DNA from: Candidatus Omnitrophota bacterium | Lineage (GTDB): Bacteria > Hinthialibacterota > Hinthialibacteria > Hinthialibacterales > Hinthialibacteraceae | NCBI GenBank assembly: GCA_003598175.1 | Contig: QZKN01000001.1 | Span: forward strand, 1-41,694 | Length of the DNA stretch: 41,694 nucleotides | Direction of reading: 5' to 3' | In this document: piece by piece, positions 11,799 to 21,119 of the stretch | Layout of the letters: the number at the start of each line of letters is the position of its first letter | Position numbering within the stretch: the stretch's first letter is position 1 | The notes under the pieces: model-generated | What the model saw: the letters and a program-made list of their open reading frames with translations, nothing else | Databases searched by the model: none | Told to the model about the DNA's origin: nothing | Program-made: the position numbers and the translations under genes

Positions 11799-12569
11799 TC
11801 AATCGTTTTTAAAGCGAGTCACGTCCCCGGTCGCGGCCCATTCGCAGGCGCGCTGCAGCAGCGGAGCAAATCCGGGCGCGCGGAAACTGATTCCATCATG
11901 GCCAAGCGGCGTGTGAAAAACGCGGCCGGATTGATACGACAAAGCAAATCCCATCGGCTCGTCTTGATTCGTGACCGTCGAGTGCGCGGTAAGCAGCACG
12001 TCGATTTTCGGAGACCCCACCAGACAAAAATAGAGTTCGTCCGTAATCAGAAAATGATCCAATCCTTTGGTGATGGGATGCTCCCGGTTGACCACCCGCA
12101 CCTCGAACTGGCGATACGGATCGTGCGTTTTAGTCGTATCCCAAACCCGCCCGACGATGGCTTCATATTCCGGCCACGCCAATTCCTGATAATCGGGCCA
12201 TTTGCGGAACGCGCCGCAGGCAAAATGCAGAGCGACCAATCCTTTTCCACTCGCCACGAATTGTTGGAGACCTTCGCGCGCCGCGGAGCCGGGCATGGGG
12301 GATTCCCAATTGCAAAAATGCAACACCACGACGTCATATCGATTGTCCAGGGACGTGGAGAGAATTTCCACGTCCTCGCTGACGAACACTTCGAAGTAGT
12401 CTTTTTGTTCGAGGATGGAGCGTACAATCGGCGTGGTTTCGCGCCATTTGTGGCCGGGATAATCCTGGCCGGTCACGATCAACACGCGAAGCGGCGGCTC
12501 ATCCGAGCGCCCCGTTGCAACGCCGAAGAAAAGAAACGGAATCGCAAGTAGAATTCTGAGAACGTTCAT
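11799..12569 (-). CDS. exported ThuA-domain protein
   Basis: This 256-residue protein has a signal peptide (MNVLRILLAIPFLFFGVATG, cleavage near residue 20-23) followed by a ThuA (trehalose-utilisation-like) domain. RVLIVTGQDYPGHKW, a YDVVVLHFCNWE strand, GLVALHFACGAF and HPITKGLDHFLITDELYF are the family landmarks of a class-I-glutamine-amidotransferase-like fold. ThuA domains accompany sugar catabolism in PVC and Bacteroidota genomes, and the exact reaction is not established. AGGAGG lies just upstream and overlaps the end of the GH5 gene (13-nt gap), so GH5 and ThuA form an operon. Confidence 0.88.
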   Translation of the reverse strand: MNVLRILLAIPFLFFGVATGRSDEPPLRVLIVTGQDYPGHKWRETTPIVRSILEQKDYFEVFVSEDVEILSTSLDNRYDVVVLHFCNWESPMPGSAAREGLQQFVASGKGLVALHFACGAFRKWPDYQELAWPEYEAIVGRVWDTTKTHDPYRQFEVRVVNREHPITKGLDHFLITDELYFCLVGSPKIDVLLTAHSTVTNQDEPMGFALSYQSGRVFHTPLGHDGISFRAPGFAPLLQRACEWAATGDVTRFKND

Positions 12570-12582
12570 CCCTATCCGCCTC

Positions 12583-13659
12583 CTATTTTTTCACGAATGA
12601 TAAAAGCAATTCGAGCATTTTTTTGTCGAGCGCATGTCCATGAAAATCTTCGTATTTGACATCGTCTCTTCGGCTGTCAACGATGCCAAAACTGCCGCGC
12701 AGGTTCCAGACGGCCCAGCCCCAGCCCGCATCCCGCCATAATTCGAGAAAGTCTTTCATCCAGGCCACCGCCACATCGTGCGGCGTGCGGTTGTGTGCGC
12801 CCCATTCGCCGACGTGCACGCCTACGCCTTTTGCTTCCAGCTGCTTGAAGGGTTGAATCACTTCTTCCTGCAAACGTTTTTTATCCCAAATCTGATTGCC
12901 GAGTTTCAGCGGCCAGGTGGGCTCCTCCCACTGGTCCGAGCCGGAAATCCACGACGCTTTATGATGACTGATGCGCATGGGATCATAGCCGCGGGTGCTT
13001 TGTGCGATTTTCAGGTCAGCCAGCGACATGACCGGCGCCCGGCCCCAGCGCAATCCGTCGGCCACGATCAGGCGCTCGGCGTCTTCCGCGCGAATGGCGT
13101 TGACCGTCTCGCGTACAATATGCGCATAGGTTTCTTCCTTGATATTCGCCGGTTCGTTCAGCAAATCGAAACTGACGCGATCATTGGGGATGCCTTTGTA
13201 ACGTCGGGCGAAGGTTTTCCATTGAAAGCAGAATTGATCCAGCGCTTCCTGCGAGGTCCAGAGATCCAACGGCTCCTTCGGCGGATTGACGCAATAGCCG
13301 GGAGCGCGATGCAGGTTGATATTGACGTGGATGTTGTATTGTTTACCCCACTCGACGACCTGGTCGATGTCGGCGAGAACCTGTTCATCCAATTTATGGG
13401 GATCATCGGAATCGGTCCAACAGCGATAATCCATCGGCAGGCGCACGAAATCGAATCCCCATGCGGCCATCCAGGCGAAATCCTGCTCCACATAGGGCTT
13501 GTTTCCACGCAGCGTAAATTTGTCGAGCAGGTTGAATCCTTTCCAGGCGGGAAGACGCGCCGCCGTAACCGGTTTCGCTTCTTCCGCCGTTGCGCCATTC
13601 GCCCAAACCGCGCCGCCGGCCAATATTATTGAAGATTGTAAAAATTTTCTGCGTTTCAT
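12583..13659 (-). CDS. glycoside hydrolase family 5 (cellulase-like), Tat-exported
   Basis: This 358-residue protein begins MKRRKFLQSSIILAGGAVWA, a twin-arginine signal ending near ANGATA, so it is exported folded. The (beta/alpha)8 GH5 domain shows FVRLPMDYRCW, NINLHRAPGYC, the acid/base Glu in DLLNEP (E169) and the nucleophile Glu in VHVGEWGAHN (E285), with WGWAVWNLRG near the end. It should cleave beta-1,4-glucan or mannan-type chains. The start at 13659 has GGAGGAGA upstream, and a longer frame back to 13782 adds 41 unlike residues and was rejected. The ThuA-domain gene follows in an operon. Confidence 0.92.
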   Translation of the reverse strand: MKRRKFLQSSIILAGGAVWANGATAEEAKPVTAARLPAWKGFNLLDKFTLRGNKPYVEQDFAWMAAWGFDFVRLPMDYRCWTDSDDPHKLDEQVLADIDQVVEWGKQYNIHVNINLHRAPGYCVNPPKEPLDLWTSQEALDQFCFQWKTFARRYKGIPNDRVSFDLLNEPANIKEETYAHIVRETVNAIRAEDAERLIVADGLRWGRAPVMSLADLKIAQSTRGYDPMRISHHKASWISGSDQWEEPTWPLKLGNQIWDKKRLQEEVIQPFKQLEAKGVGVHVGEWGAHNRTPHDVAVAWMKDFLELWRDAGWGWAVWNLRGSFGIVDSRRDDVKYEDFHGHALDKKMLELLLSFVKK

Positions 13660-13787
13660 TCTGTCTCCTCCACTGCCTTTTATTTTATAAATCACGCTCG
13701 CAGCGTTTTGATTCCCGCTGCCAGGAAACAAGGATTTCAACGAAGGAAATCCGCTAAAAAAAACGGACTGATTCGGGATCAAAATGC

Positions 13788-13816
13788 TTGTATTTGATCT
13801 GCTCTTGTATTACATT
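13788..13816 (+). promoter_or_regulatory. promoter candidate for the pilin-like gene
   Basis: There is -35 TTGTAT (13788-13793), a 17-nt spacer and -10 TACATT (13811-13816), about 120 nt before the pilin-like start. The match is moderate. The remaining intergenic sequence from 13660 shows no other feature. Confidence 0.35.
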
Positions 13817-13934
13817 TAAATCGAAATCATGAAAAATGCTATTGCTTGAGCACAGAACTGCTCACGTTGTTTGTTTGGGAATAATACGCAAATACCAGAA
13901 CGTAATTAAAATCAATAAAAAGGAAACGGATACC

Positions 13935-14480
13935 ATGATTCCATCAACGGCAAGAGCATTCACGTTAATCGAACTCTTAATTGTGGTTGCCATTATCGGC
14001 ATATTGGCAGCCATCGCGGTTCCCAATTTCCTGAATGCGCAAACGCGCGCCAAGATTGCGCGGGTGTACGCGGATGTCAAGGCGCAAGGAACCGCATTGG
14101 AGCAATATCGGCTGGATAGAAATCATTATCCGCCCAGCAACGTGGCCGCGCCGCGCCTTCGGCGATTGACCACGCCGATGGCGTATATGGCGACGTTGCC
14201 GCGGGATATTTTTTCCGACACGCTCGATCCGGCGCAGGCGTCATCGCTGGGTTTTTTCCATTATGTCGAGCGGGAATCCGAAGACGCCTGGTTCCGGTCG
14301 GACTGGCATTCCTCTCACAGCAATCTGCAAACATCGGCGAATATCAATCTGGATATTCCCGGCGGTTTGGCCTGGCACATCCGCTCTGTCGGTCCGGATA
14401 AAGTTTTAAATTATGGTTTCCCCTACAACATGACCAACGGTCTGTTGAGCACGGGCGATATCGATGTATGGGGACCGTGA
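13935..14480 (+). CDS. type IV pilin-like / pseudopilin protein
   Basis: This 181-residue protein has a short basic leader and the class III prepilin motif: MIPSTARA then FTLIELLIVVAIIGILAAIAV and PNFLNAQTRAK. The peptidase would cut before Phe9, leaving Phe1 and Glu5 in the mature protein. The residue before the cut is Ala, not the usual Gly. The globular part (ALEQYRLDRNHYPPSN) matches GspG-like pseudopilins common in Planctomycetota and relatives. It starts ATG at 13935 after AAAGGAAACGG. The LamG gene follows 125 nt later and may be co-transcribed. No pilus assembly genes are in the window. Confidence 0.88.
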   Translation: MIPSTARAFTLIELLIVVAIIGILAAIAVPNFLNAQTRAKIARVYADVKAQGTALEQYRLDRNHYPPSNVAAPRLRRLTTPMAYMATLPRDIFSDTLDPAQASSLGFFHYVERESEDAWFRSDWHSSHSNLQTSANINLDIPGGLAWHIRSVGPDKVLNYGFPYNMTNGLLSTGDIDVWGP

Positions 14481-14605
14481 GAATACGAACCAATTTTGGA
14501 CGGTCTTCCGTTTTTTTATCAGGGATTCCATCAAATATGAGAAACAAGAAGACCTTTTCAATAGGAAAAGGGGATTTGAAAACCAGTTTGAAAGGAGTTC
14601 GTGGC

Positions 14606-16030
14606 ATGAGAAAATGTTTATGTGAGTTCGTGGCAGTAGTTGGGTGTTTGTGCGTGGTCAGTTTTTCGGCCAATACGCAGCCGCTGGTTTCCTTCGATTT
14701 CAATGAAGGCAGCGGATTGATTACAACCTCCAGCGTGGGAAATTTCACCGGCGCGTTCGGTTTGCCTGATCAGCCGGATTTGACCGGCGCGATTGTGGTG
14801 AATGACGACAGCCCTGCGGGAACCGTGGCTGACAAGTCGATTCAATTCACGGGAGTGGATGGCCTGACGACGCAAGTCGACCGAGCGATTTTGACAAATC
14901 TGATCGCCAATCCTCTGACCGTCGAAGCCTGGGTCAAAGTCGATGAATTCGCGCAAACGTGGGAAGATATTTTCCGCCTGGGTAACAGCCTTAAACTCGG
15001 ATTCAACAACGGAAATATCGTGTTCACCACGCTGGGCGTGTACGATTGGTTGAGCGCGGTTCCGGTTTCGACGGGCGAATGGCATCACATCGCCGTGGCC
15101 TGGACGCCGACGGACAGCGCTATCTTTTATCTCGACGGACAAGAAGTGAATTTCATGGTTCATGCGGGAGCGGCAAGAGCGTTACAAAACAACATGCTTT
15201 CGATCGGCGCCTCGCATACGGCATCCAGTATGTTGATCGGTTCGATTGATCGTCTTCGCATTCACAGCGTATTGCTCGAACCCGATCAGCTCGATTCGGA
15301 CGGGGGCAATCCCAAAGCTGCGCAATCGTCCACGGTTATCGATTTCAATTTCAACGATGGATTGCCGGCGAGCAATCACGGTAGCGCGACAACGACGCCC
15401 ACCGCCGGGATTCAGGAGAGTTCTTACCAAAATTCCCTTCCGGAATTCAGCAGCGACTCTCCCACCGGCCAGGCCGGAGATTATTCGCTGTATTTCAACG
15501 GTCTGAATGCGCGGGTCGTCGTGGAAGATACGGAAGATCAATTGCAACTGGACCTCAACCTGAATTTCACGGTGGAAGCGTATGTCAAATACGATGATCT
15601 GCCGGTTGCTCGCTCCATCCTCCTGTCGTACGGCGTCCCGGGCGCGGGCGGATATTCCTTCTCCGTGACCAACACGCACACTCTGTTTGTAACCACGTAT
15701 GGCATCAAGGATTTCAACGAAGCTACTGATGCGGTGATCCCCGCCGGGGAATGGCATCACGTCGCGGCGATTCATGACGCCAACAGCGCGGAAATGCGCT
15801 TTTATGTCGATGGGGAACTGAAAACGACCGTGCCATATAGCGGCGGAGTCCGTTTTGCCGAACTGGCGCGATTTTACATCGGCATGGAGCAGGTGGGTAC
15901 ATCACTCGCGGCGGTGAATCCCTATAAAGGATACCTGGATCGCATTCGGATTTACGATCAGGTCATCGATCCTTCTCAATTCGATCTCGTCGAAGTGGTT
16001 GCGGTGGAGAGCTGGATGCTTCACTTGTAA
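14606..16030 (+). CDS. exported protein with two LamG/concanavalin-like domains
   Basis: This 474-residue protein has a signal peptide MRKCLCEFVAVVGCLCVVSFSA and two laminin-G-like jelly-roll domains, at about 28-225 and 245-462. Each has the hallmark strand order LTVEAWVK...WEDIFRLG...GEWHHIAVAW...FYLDGQEV and, in the second, FTVEAYVK...GEWHHVAAIHD...FYVDGEL. Such domains bind carbohydrate or protein ligands at the cell surface. It starts ATG at 14606 with AAAGGAG 8 nt upstream, whereas an in-frame extension to 14468 lacks a signal peptide. A strong terminator follows. No enzymatic domain is seen. Confidence 0.88.
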   Translation: MRKCLCEFVAVVGCLCVVSFSANTQPLVSFDFNEGSGLITTSSVGNFTGAFGLPDQPDLTGAIVVNDDSPAGTVADKSIQFTGVDGLTTQVDRAILTNLIANPLTVEAWVKVDEFAQTWEDIFRLGNSLKLGFNNGNIVFTTLGVYDWLSAVPVSTGEWHHIAVAWTPTDSAIFYLDGQEVNFMVHAGAARALQNNMLSIGASHTASSMLIGSIDRLRIHSVLLEPDQLDSDGGNPKAAQSSTVIDFNFNDGLPASNHGSATTTPTAGIQESSYQNSLPEFSSDSPTGQAGDYSLYFNGLNARVVVEDTEDQLQLDLNLNFTVEAYVKYDDLPVARSILLSYGVPGAGGYSFSVTNTHTLFVTTYGIKDFNEATDAVIPAGEWHHVAAIHDANSAEMRFYVDGELKTTVPYSGGVRFAELARFYIGMEQVGTSLAAVNPYKGYLDRIRIYDQVIDPSQFDLVEVVAVESWMLHL

Positions 16031-16054
16031 TCATCACGCTGTCGATCACGAAAT

Positions 16055-16082
16055 AAAAGGGGAGTTCATACTCCCCTTTTTT
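16055..16082 (+). terminator. intrinsic terminator after the LamG gene
   Basis: The stem AAAAGGGGAGT/ACTCCCCTTTT (11 bp) encloses the loop TCAT and ends in a run of six T. It starts 24 nt after the LamG stop codon. Confidence 0.85.
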
Positions 16083-16122
16083 CGACCTTTTTCATTCGAT
16101 TATAGAAATGCTTTTGTCTTTT

Positions 16123-16473
16123 CTACTTTCGGGCAAAACGAATCTGCCTTTCCGTTGCCACGACGAATGCATCCGGCAGTCGTTCTTGATACTCTTGCAG
16201 AAGACGAGACAGCACCTGGATTTTTGATGAAGACCGTTCATCTTCGAGACGAAGCAAGACAACACCTTTATGGAGTCGGCCATCTCTATACACCTTCTCT
16301 CCAAAATCTTTATCATTCGTGATCAATATCCAATTCTCGTCAAGCGCCTTTTTGATGATAACCTCATCATCCATACCTCTAGCTTCATCAAATACAGAAA
16401 ATACATCGTGACCTAGATTTCGCAGCCACTCAGAGACGGTTGGACCGGTGCATTCGTCCACAAGGAATCGCAT
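16123..16473 (-). CDS. DUF5615 PIN-like toxin of a DUF433/DUF5615 pair
   Basis: This 116-residue protein begins MRFLVDECTGPTVSEWLRNL and has WILITNDKDFGEKVY and GVVLLRL, the acidic strand ends of the Mut7-C/PIN-like nuclease fold (D6, E7, and D in TNDKDF). Family knowledge: these act as putative RNase toxins paired with DUF433 proteins. The start ATG at 16473 shares its A with the TAA stop of the antitoxin (TAATG), a sign of coupled translation. The longer frame from 16542 overlaps the antitoxin and was rejected. Confidence 0.85.
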   Translation of the reverse strand: MRFLVDECTGPTVSEWLRNLGHDVFSVFDEARGMDDEVIIKKALDENWILITNDKDFGEKVYRDGRLHKGVVLLRLEDERSSSKIQVLSRLLQEYQERLPDAFVVATERQIRFARK

Positions 16474-16724
16474 TAGGCAGGCTCCGTCATCAACGGCATA
16501 AATTCGGTGTTTTTGAGGGATTTGGTGGCAAATAGAAAACAAGCCCGAATGTCTTCTTGCGTAAGCCCTTTGTATTCATCCAATATTTCAGTCTCTGTCG
16601 CTCCATGGGCTAACAAGTTCAGGATGAAATCAACGGTTAAACGAGTCCCACGGATGACAGGCTTCCCCACCATCACGTTTGGATTGAGAACAATGCGTTC
16701 AAGTAACTGTTCATCGTTCATCAT
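16473..16724 (-). CDS. DUF433 antitoxin-like protein
   Basis: This 83-residue protein has the DUF433 signature ERIVLNPNVMVGKPVIRGTR and TVDFILNLLAHGATETEIL, then DEYKGLTQEDIRACFLFATK, a winged-helix-like DNA-binding fold. It is the antitoxin and probable autorepressor for the downstream DUF5615 toxin. GGAG lies 6 nt before the ATG at 16724. Confidence 0.87.
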   Translation of the reverse strand: MMNDEQLLERIVLNPNVMVGKPVIRGTRLTVDFILNLLAHGATETEILDEYKGLTQEDIRACFLFATKSLKNTEFMPLMTEPA

Positions 16725-16811
16725 AACAGTCTCCGATTTGTAAAATATAAGAATCTATTGGTTTAGACATCTACTCCTTGGAATCGATTATACATTATTT
16801 GTAGAATTAAC

Positions 16812-17924
16812 TCAAAATCTGTTCCAATCAACCGTTTCGTGACCGCTGCAATTGAAATCAACGGAACGAAAAACACGACAGTACCTCTCCTTAGTCTTTT
16901 CGTTTAGGAAAGGATCGATTACGATCACAGGCAGCGGACGTTTTTCTTTCCAACGTTTTCTAGCAACTCCGGCAAATTGCATCTGCGCCATCGCGTCGAA
17001 GTCGGACATCGAGAATCCGACAACGATACCGACATCGGCCTGATAAAGTGATCTCATCCCCGATGTCCAAACTTGACCTAAACCAGGGATTTGATGTAGT
17101 TGTTTGTATGAACCAAGCCCAGCGATACCGACAGTTTTTGGCGATGCGCCTTTTTGTACAAACTGTAGATCCCGCCCTGAAATCCATTTCTGTAGCTGAT
17201 CCCGTGTTCGACAACGCCAAAGACGATAATCGTCTTCTACGTGCCCAGTGTTCTGCTCTGATTGATTCATATTTTTCTTTTCGAACAGGAGATCGAGTTT
17301 CGAAAATGATTCAGCGCGATGGGCAACAATCCAATCGATAGAACCGTGCAATTTGAAAACTGCGATACCATCATCATTTTCTCTTCCCATTCCATGGTTG
17401 AATGTTTTGCCAAGTTCAGTCAGCGTGCGTTCAACCAACGTATCGTAATTGAATGTGATCACTGCATCACCGGTATCGATAGTTTCCGCCCATCGTATGA
17501 TAGGCGCAAGATCGGCTCGATTCTCTTTTTTCAGAATGACATCGCAAAGCACGTATTCAAGATATGAAAGCCAATATTCGATCGACTCAGCAACGTTCCA
17601 AGGTGTTCCGGGACCATCCTGTCGCCCAACAGGTGTAAGGTGTTGGCTAAGACGAAAAACCTCAATATCGAAATTCGCGCAATGGAATACTTCCTCGATG
17701 TTCATGTTAAATGAATCTGTTTTTCGATCATTCCCAGCGAGCCAAGCTAATCGTTCAGCTAAGCCTTCAAGCCATTCTCCCATTTCGTCATTTTCGTCAT
17801 CAGTTACTCGCTTTTGTACGAGATGAGAAAATAGTTCTGTGGCAAGTGGCATTCCGGCTGGTTTTGAAAATCCCGCACCTAATATAAAAACTCGTTTTGT
17901 GGGTATCATTATGGTATGATCCAT
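16812..17924 (-). CDS. SIR2-like (SIR2_2-type) domain protein, candidate NADase
   Basis: In this ~370-residue protein, the Rossmann start VFILGAGFSKPAGMPLATEL (about 12-31), ITFNYDTLVE (about 156-165, Asn/Asp) and FKLHGSIDW (about 190-198, catalytic-type His) define a bacterial SIR2-like domain. In defence proteins this fold depletes NAD+ on phage infection. GFSMSDFDAM near residue 300 is the usual C-terminal SIR2 motif. There is no membrane segment. The start is uncertain: TTG 17927, ATG 17924 or ATG 17909 (MIPTKRVFILG) are possible, none with a strong ribosome site. It lies 61 nt after the CpXC gene on the same strand. Confidence 0.82.
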   Translation of the reverse strand: MDHTIMIPTKRVFILGAGFSKPAGMPLATELFSHLVQKRVTDDENDEMGEWLEGLAERLAWLAGNDRKTDSFNMNIEEVFHCANFDIEVFRLSQHLTPVGRQDGPGTPWNVAESIEYWLSYLEYVLCDVILKKENRADLAPIIRWAETIDTGDAVITFNYDTLVERTLTELGKTFNHGMGRENDDGIAVFKLHGSIDWIVAHRAESFSKLDLLFEKKNMNQSEQNTGHVEDDYRLWRCRTRDQLQKWISGRDLQFVQKGASPKTVGIAGLGSYKQLHQIPGLGQVWTSGMRSLYQADVGIVVGFSMSDFDAMAQMQFAGVARKRWKEKRPLPVIVIDPFLNEKTKERYCRVFRSVDFNCSGHETVDWNRF

Positions 17925-17985
17925 CAATCATTACTCAGAAATAAAAATATTACGTTTTCTGCGCAAAATTCTATTCTATTTTTCT

Positions 17986-19047
17986 TTATATGTCTAACCG
18001 GGTTATAATACCTAAGTTCTGGAGCATTTGCATAACGAAATCTCTGTCAATTGTATGCCAGTCCGTCGTCAATTTACATAGAATTGGTTGAATCATTTTC
18101 ATGATATGAGCCAGTTTGCTTTTTTGCGAGGTAAAAGGGTATCGAATCTCATATTCCCCGCTAGGATCAAGGAGCATGAAAGTCATGCTCTTACCAGAAA
18201 ATATCTTTCTTGTTGTTTTTACGTAATACAACGGTTGGACGAGATCAATTCCACGCTGAAAGCATAAACACGTTTTGATAAATTCTATGAGAATGTCGTC
18301 GTATCCGTCAAGAAATATCTTGATTTTCTCTGCCAATTCGGACGGAGACGATACTGCACGAAATATGAAGTCCGTTCTTAACTCGCTGAAGTAATCATAA
18401 GAAGGAACACAAATCTTGAATTCGTTTCGACTTTCGGGCATGCGAAGCCATACTGCGAATGGTTTCTCTATATTCATATACAAAGTGTGATAGGGTACCA
18501 CTTGTTGATATCTGCATCGCCTGCACTTGTTCATGAACAAGCGCCCGGAAACAATCATTTCATTTATCCATGCGTCAAACGATCCATTTATTTGGGACCA
18601 AATTGCAAATGACTGCACATGACCACAAAACTCACACTGAATTGGATAGTGTCGGACTCGACTTGTGTATTTCTCTTCTGGCGAGGTATCAATACCTGCG
18701 CCGATTCTTGGGCTATCCACAATCATTACTTCAGGAAGGTTAGTATGTTCCAATAAAGCACTAACCGCAGTGCGATATTGACGAGGTGTCTCAGACAGGA
18801 TGATCGCGGGATAATTTTCACTAACATGTTTTATGAACGCCCCAAAAGCAACAGATTCGTCTTTTGTGTTCTTTCGAAGACACTGAATAACCTTGCCGAA
18901 TCCTTGCAGTGTTTCTTCGGACAAAAAATGGTCAGTAAACGCAATGTCGAGCTCGCTATTACCAGTAGATCCGCAACCACACTCCTGGCAAGGAAGAAGC
19001 GCTCCGAATTTCATTTTGCCGCAGTTGATGCAGAGTGCAATTGTCAT
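17986..19047 (-). CDS. CpXC-domain zinc-binding protein, function unknown
   Basis: This 353-residue protein begins MTIALCINCGKMKFGALLPC, with a zinc ribbon CxxC...CxxC (residues about 6-25, second pair CQECGCG). A second zinc site lies mid-protein, CEFCGHVQSFAIWSQING (about residue 140) and CRRCRYQQVVPYHTLY, which together form the CpXC domain (CpXC motif variant CEFC). The last ~130 residues are mixed alpha/beta without a family I recognise. The ATG at 19047 is preferred over 19068 because of upstream GAAAGAAAA. It is immediately upstream of the SIR2-like gene on the same strand, suggesting a two-gene unit in a defence-like neighbourhood. Confidence 0.75.
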   Translation of the reverse strand: MTIALCINCGKMKFGALLPCQECGCGSTGNSELDIAFTDHFLSEETLQGFGKVIQCLRKNTKDESVAFGAFIKHVSENYPAIILSETPRQYRTAVSALLEHTNLPEVMIVDSPRIGAGIDTSPEEKYTSRVRHYPIQCEFCGHVQSFAIWSQINGSFDAWINEMIVSGRLFMNKCRRCRYQQVVPYHTLYMNIEKPFAVWLRMPESRNEFKICVPSYDYFSELRTDFIFRAVSSPSELAEKIKIFLDGYDDILIEFIKTCLCFQRGIDLVQPLYYVKTTRKIFSGKSMTFMLLDPSGEYEIRYPFTSQKSKLAHIMKMIQPILCKLTTDWHTIDRDFVMQMLQNLGIITRLDI

Positions 19048-19127
19048 ATTTTTTCTTTCAATTACCATATTTTAAATAAACATTTAATTAATGCTCTTAT
19101 TTTTCATCCAATACATTAGCTTCACCG

Positions 19128-19290
19128 TCAAGCGGTTCCGAAAAATGTAACAGCAGTTCGTATGAGTTTAATCCCTGCTGAATTAAAATTTTCTTTACTG
19201 ATTACGACTGCCGGGCGGCGTTTGAAACCTGCGACGCCGCTGAATGCGATGTTTACAAGAATGATATCGCCAGTATTATAGTTGGTTATA
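19128..19290 (-). pseudogene. PemK/MazF-type toxin relic
   Basis: The reverse-strand frame reads NYNTGDIILVNIAFSGVAGF then KRRPAVVISKENFN, the N-terminal half of PemK/MazF mRNA-cleaving toxins (GDI.LV, RPAVVIS). No start codon precedes it, because the frame runs upstream into the palindromic repeat 19301-19332. After GIKLI the frame stops early (TGA at 19128-19130). Another frame continues SEPLDGEANVLDEK, suggesting a frameshift. It is non-functional. Confidence 0.65.
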
Positions 19291-19300
19291 GATCGAGAGT

Positions 19301-19332
19301 GTAGGGTGGGTTGAGCGATAGCGATACCCACC
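19301..19332. repeat. short palindromic repeat, GTAGGGTGGGTTG type
   Basis: The 32-bp element GTAGGGTGGGTTGAGCGATA plus GCGATACCCACC has ends GGTGGGT/ACCCACC that pair. The sequence type is widespread as short non-autonomous repeats in bacterial genomes. It sits at the junction of the pemK and hsdM relics. A diverged relative is at 19915-19947. Confidence 0.6.
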
Positions 19333-19530
19333 TTTGGGGCTCCAATCACTATCGTAGAACGGAGGATTGGCGATGACGAAATCGGATTTTAATCTTTATG
19401 GGCATCATTCAAAAAAGAGCCTTCGTTATTCCATTTCCACTGAAAACTATCGATTTCCCGAATGGCCAGGTTCATCTTGGCCATTCGCCAGGTGGTTTGG
19501 TTGCTTTCCTGACCGAAAATGGAGATCGTG
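19333..19530 (-). pseudogene. hsdM relic (type I restriction-modification methylase fragment)
   Basis: The reverse strand reads [20 protein letters not shown] and AIREIDSF, then after a one-base frameshift KSDFVIANPPFYDSDWSP. These are consecutive HsdM landmarks: the GQE.N..T..L.KMNL region and the NPPF catalytic motif of N6-adenine methylases. A lost T in GATTAAAATCC explains the shift. Both flanks are cut off, on one side by the repeat at 19301-19332 and on the other by the palindrome at 19533. Only ~65 codons of a ~500-codon gene remain. Confidence 0.75.
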
Positions 19531-19532
19531 TT

Positions 19533-19556
19533 TAATCCCCCGTTGACGGGGGATTA
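19533..19556. repeat. perfect hairpin TAATCCCCCG/CGGGGGATTA
   Basis: A 10-bp perfect stem with a TTGA loop lies exactly at the end of the hsdM relic. It could be a repeat end or a terminator remnant, and no T run follows. Confidence 0.5.
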
Positions 19557-19673
19557 TAGGGGAGCGCGCGTACGGTGAATTCATCATCGATGCAGCAATT
19601 ATAATGATAAAGAGAGCGAATTCCTATGTGCGCCGGGAGGAATACGCAACCAACTATCGAATCCGGCGGGTAA

Positions 19674-19698
19674 CAAGGGCGCTGCGGTTTGCGCCTTG
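19674..19698. repeat. CAAGGGC-family hairpin, diverged copy
   Basis: CAAGGGCGC-TGCGGTT-TGCGCCTTG pairs its CAAGG and GCGC arms with one bulged base. It resembles the copies at 19731-19756 and 31418-31443. Confidence 0.45.
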
Positions 19699-19730
19699 GT
19701 TGGATTGATAAGAAGTGTTCGGGAAATCCG

Positions 19731-19756
19731 CAAGGGCAGAAAAAACGCTGCCCTTG
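19731..19756. repeat. CAAGGGCAG hairpin, shared with the clpB 3' region
   Basis: A 9-bp stem CAAGGGCAG/CTGCCCTTG encloses an 8-base loop (AAAAAACG) and is followed by CCACCC. The reverse complement of 31412-31443 carries the same stem and the same CCACCC flank, so this is a dispersed repeat. Confidence 0.65.
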
Positions 19757-19914
19757 CCACCCGGCCCTTGCGTTGGTGAAAAAAAACGCAAACGGCGCGA
19801 TTTGAACTCACTCTTTTGGACTACGTAAAAAAATAACGAGAATTTGGTGGTTTAAAACGGCGGTATTCCGGCATGGAATACTTTTCCTCCTCCACTCTCT
19901 TGGATTATCTTGGT

Positions 19915-19947
19915 GCAGGGCTTAGCTTTGCTTTGAGCCCAGCCTAC
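19915..19947. repeat. short palindromic repeat related to 19301-19332
   Basis: The reverse strand reads GTAGGCTGGGCTCAAAGCAA then AGCTAAGCCCTGC. Arms GGGCT/AGCCC pair, and layout and flank (GTAGG.TGGG.T) match the element at 19301-19332. It is 21 nt downstream of the esterase stop. Confidence 0.45.
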
Positions 19948-19968
19948 AAAACTCATCATAAAATGCCC

Positions 19969-20973
<1,005 letters not shown>

Positions 20974-21119
20974 TCATGATTTATCCGGGATTTCCCATTA
21001 TAAATCTTTAATATGACCATTATCTTGATTTCCAAGCAAGTTTTCATCAATCCATCCTATCAGAAAATCCATGGTTTTATTGTCTACTTTACCGGTTTTG
21101 CGCGATTATACAATGAAGT

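Larger units (their letters stand above)
19531..19968. other. intergenic region rich in small palindromes
   Basis: This 438-base stretch lies between the hsdM relic and the esterase stop. No credible gene was found. It contains the hairpins at 19533-19556, 19674-19698, 19731-19756 and 19915-19947. The rest shows nothing recognisable. Confidence 0.5.

Noticed and set aside
12583..13782. Longer GH5 frame starting at 13782
   Set aside because: The extra 41 residues precede a perfect Tat signal with its own Shine-Dalgarno at 13659.
19599..19811. 70-codon minus-strand ORF in the repeat-rich intergenic region
   Set aside because: It runs through two hairpin repeats and shows no family pattern.
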